64,000 nucleotides of DNA. Origin: Camarhynchus parvulus. Lineage: Eukaryota > Chordata > Aves > Passeriformes > Thraupidae. Under the pieces are notes generated by a model, which saw nothing but the letters and a program-made list of their open reading frames with translations, made no database searches and was not told where the DNA came from. The number at the start of each line of letters is the position of its first letter. Positions within the stretch are counted from its first letter, which is position 1. This document shows positions 63,550 to 64,000 of this stretch, piece after piece. Both the position numbers and the translations under genes were made by a program. Location: the NCBI RefSeq assembly GCF_901933205.1, contig NC_044584.1:16099001-16163000 (forward strand). Reading direction: 5' to 3'.

Positions 63550-64000
63550 AATCAGCACTGAACTATCTGGGAACTCTGCAGGATGCCACCAGAGATGGTG
63601 GTTGGGCTGGAAAGAATGGAGCTGGAAAATAATTGCCTGAAGAGTGAAGAACACAAACCAGAGTGCAAAGATTTGAACAGACTAAAGGAAATACGCATGA
63701 GGATAGGAAGGCCAAATGCAAGCTCACTGACTGATGCAGGAAAGTCTCAGCATCACCGGCACCATCCCAGGTCAGGAGCAGGCAAACACTGCTCCTGGCT
63801 CTGGAACCCCAGAATTTGAGGGGTTAGGTGTGCCTCAAACCCCGACAGCTGGGTGCCTGAGGGGCCAGCCAAGGGCTCTTGGCAAGAACAAGATGTGGAG
63901 CAAGCTCATCTCCCATGATCTGAGAAAGGCTGGCAAATAAAGCCCTCTTGCTGCCTGCACATTGAAAATCAGTCTTTAAAAAAAGCTTCTACAGAATGTG
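63550..64000 (+). other. Possible LTR or transcript 3' end, cut by window edge
   Basis: The segment is less A+T-rich than its surroundings and ends with AATAAAGCCCTCTTGCTGCC (signal at 63,936-63,941), followed by a T/G-bearing stretch. That combination is seen at LTR R-U5 boundaries and at gene 3' ends. A plus frame at 63,583-63,819 (78 codons, starting MPPEMVVGLERME) is rich in charged residues but unrecognised. The wording resembles a repeat I recall from songbirds, but I cannot show LTR termini because the window stops here. Confidence 0.35.
63936..63941 (+). terminator. AATAAA polyadenylation signal candidate
   Basis: AATAAA with a downstream CTCTTGCTGCCTG stretch. It is the best-formed such signal outside the annotated LTRs, though AATAAA is common by chance in A+T-rich DNA. 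Confidence 0.35.

Overview
The window looks like intergenic or long-intron DNA from a bird, probably a passerine. Three CR1 LINE 3' ends are present, two of them (6247-6524 and 56318-56523) with the canonical avian tail, together with six compact retroviral LTRs of types I recall from songbird genomes. There is no bacterial, phage or plasmid content. I found no multi-exon protein gene, rRNA, tRNA, CRISPR array or operon. The longest open frames (about 180 codons or fewer) lack recognisable domains and mostly fall in repeats, GC-rich DNA or AT-rich spacer. Composition is A+T-rich apart from one strong CpG island.

Layout. 1-12 kb: spacer with a degraded CR1 end (1301-1351), a 21-bp tandem repeat (1896-1969), a GA-only tract (2958-3069), a solo LTR with a perfect 6-bp target-site duplication (4053-4438) and a better-preserved CR1 (6247-6524). 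12.03-12.64 kb: a minisatellite of 46-bp units that becomes a 94-bp higher-order repeat at its 3' end. 12.6-23.8 kb: spacer with simple repeats and possible conserved noncoding stretches. 23.78-25.12 kb: a cluster of three LTRs in mixed orientation. 25-42.6 kb: spacer with short tandem repeats. 42.67-43.13 kb: a probable ERVL-type LTR. 48.8-50.05 kb: a CpG island that contains a degenerate minisatellite rich in CACCTG and is the only convincing promoter-like locus; a short minus-strand reading frame ending at a consensus splice donor could be a first exon. 56.3 kb: a CR1 3' end. 59.5-60.5 kb: an LTR related to the one at 25 kb, split by a second LTR with a perfect 6-bp duplication. 61.7 kb: AT-rich hairpin DNA. 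63.5-64 kb: a possible LTR or transcript end cut by the window edge.

The elements do not form a pathway. The window records successive retroelement insertions and tandem-repeat growth around one probable promoter. The most interesting points are the CpG-island minisatellite, which on the minus strand repeats a 5' splice-site-like sequence just downstream of a candidate exon; the higher-order minisatellite at 12 kb; and the nested LTRs that show insertion order. I see no evidence of an undescribed molecular system. Family names and the passerine assignment rest on recalled avian repeats, not on a search.
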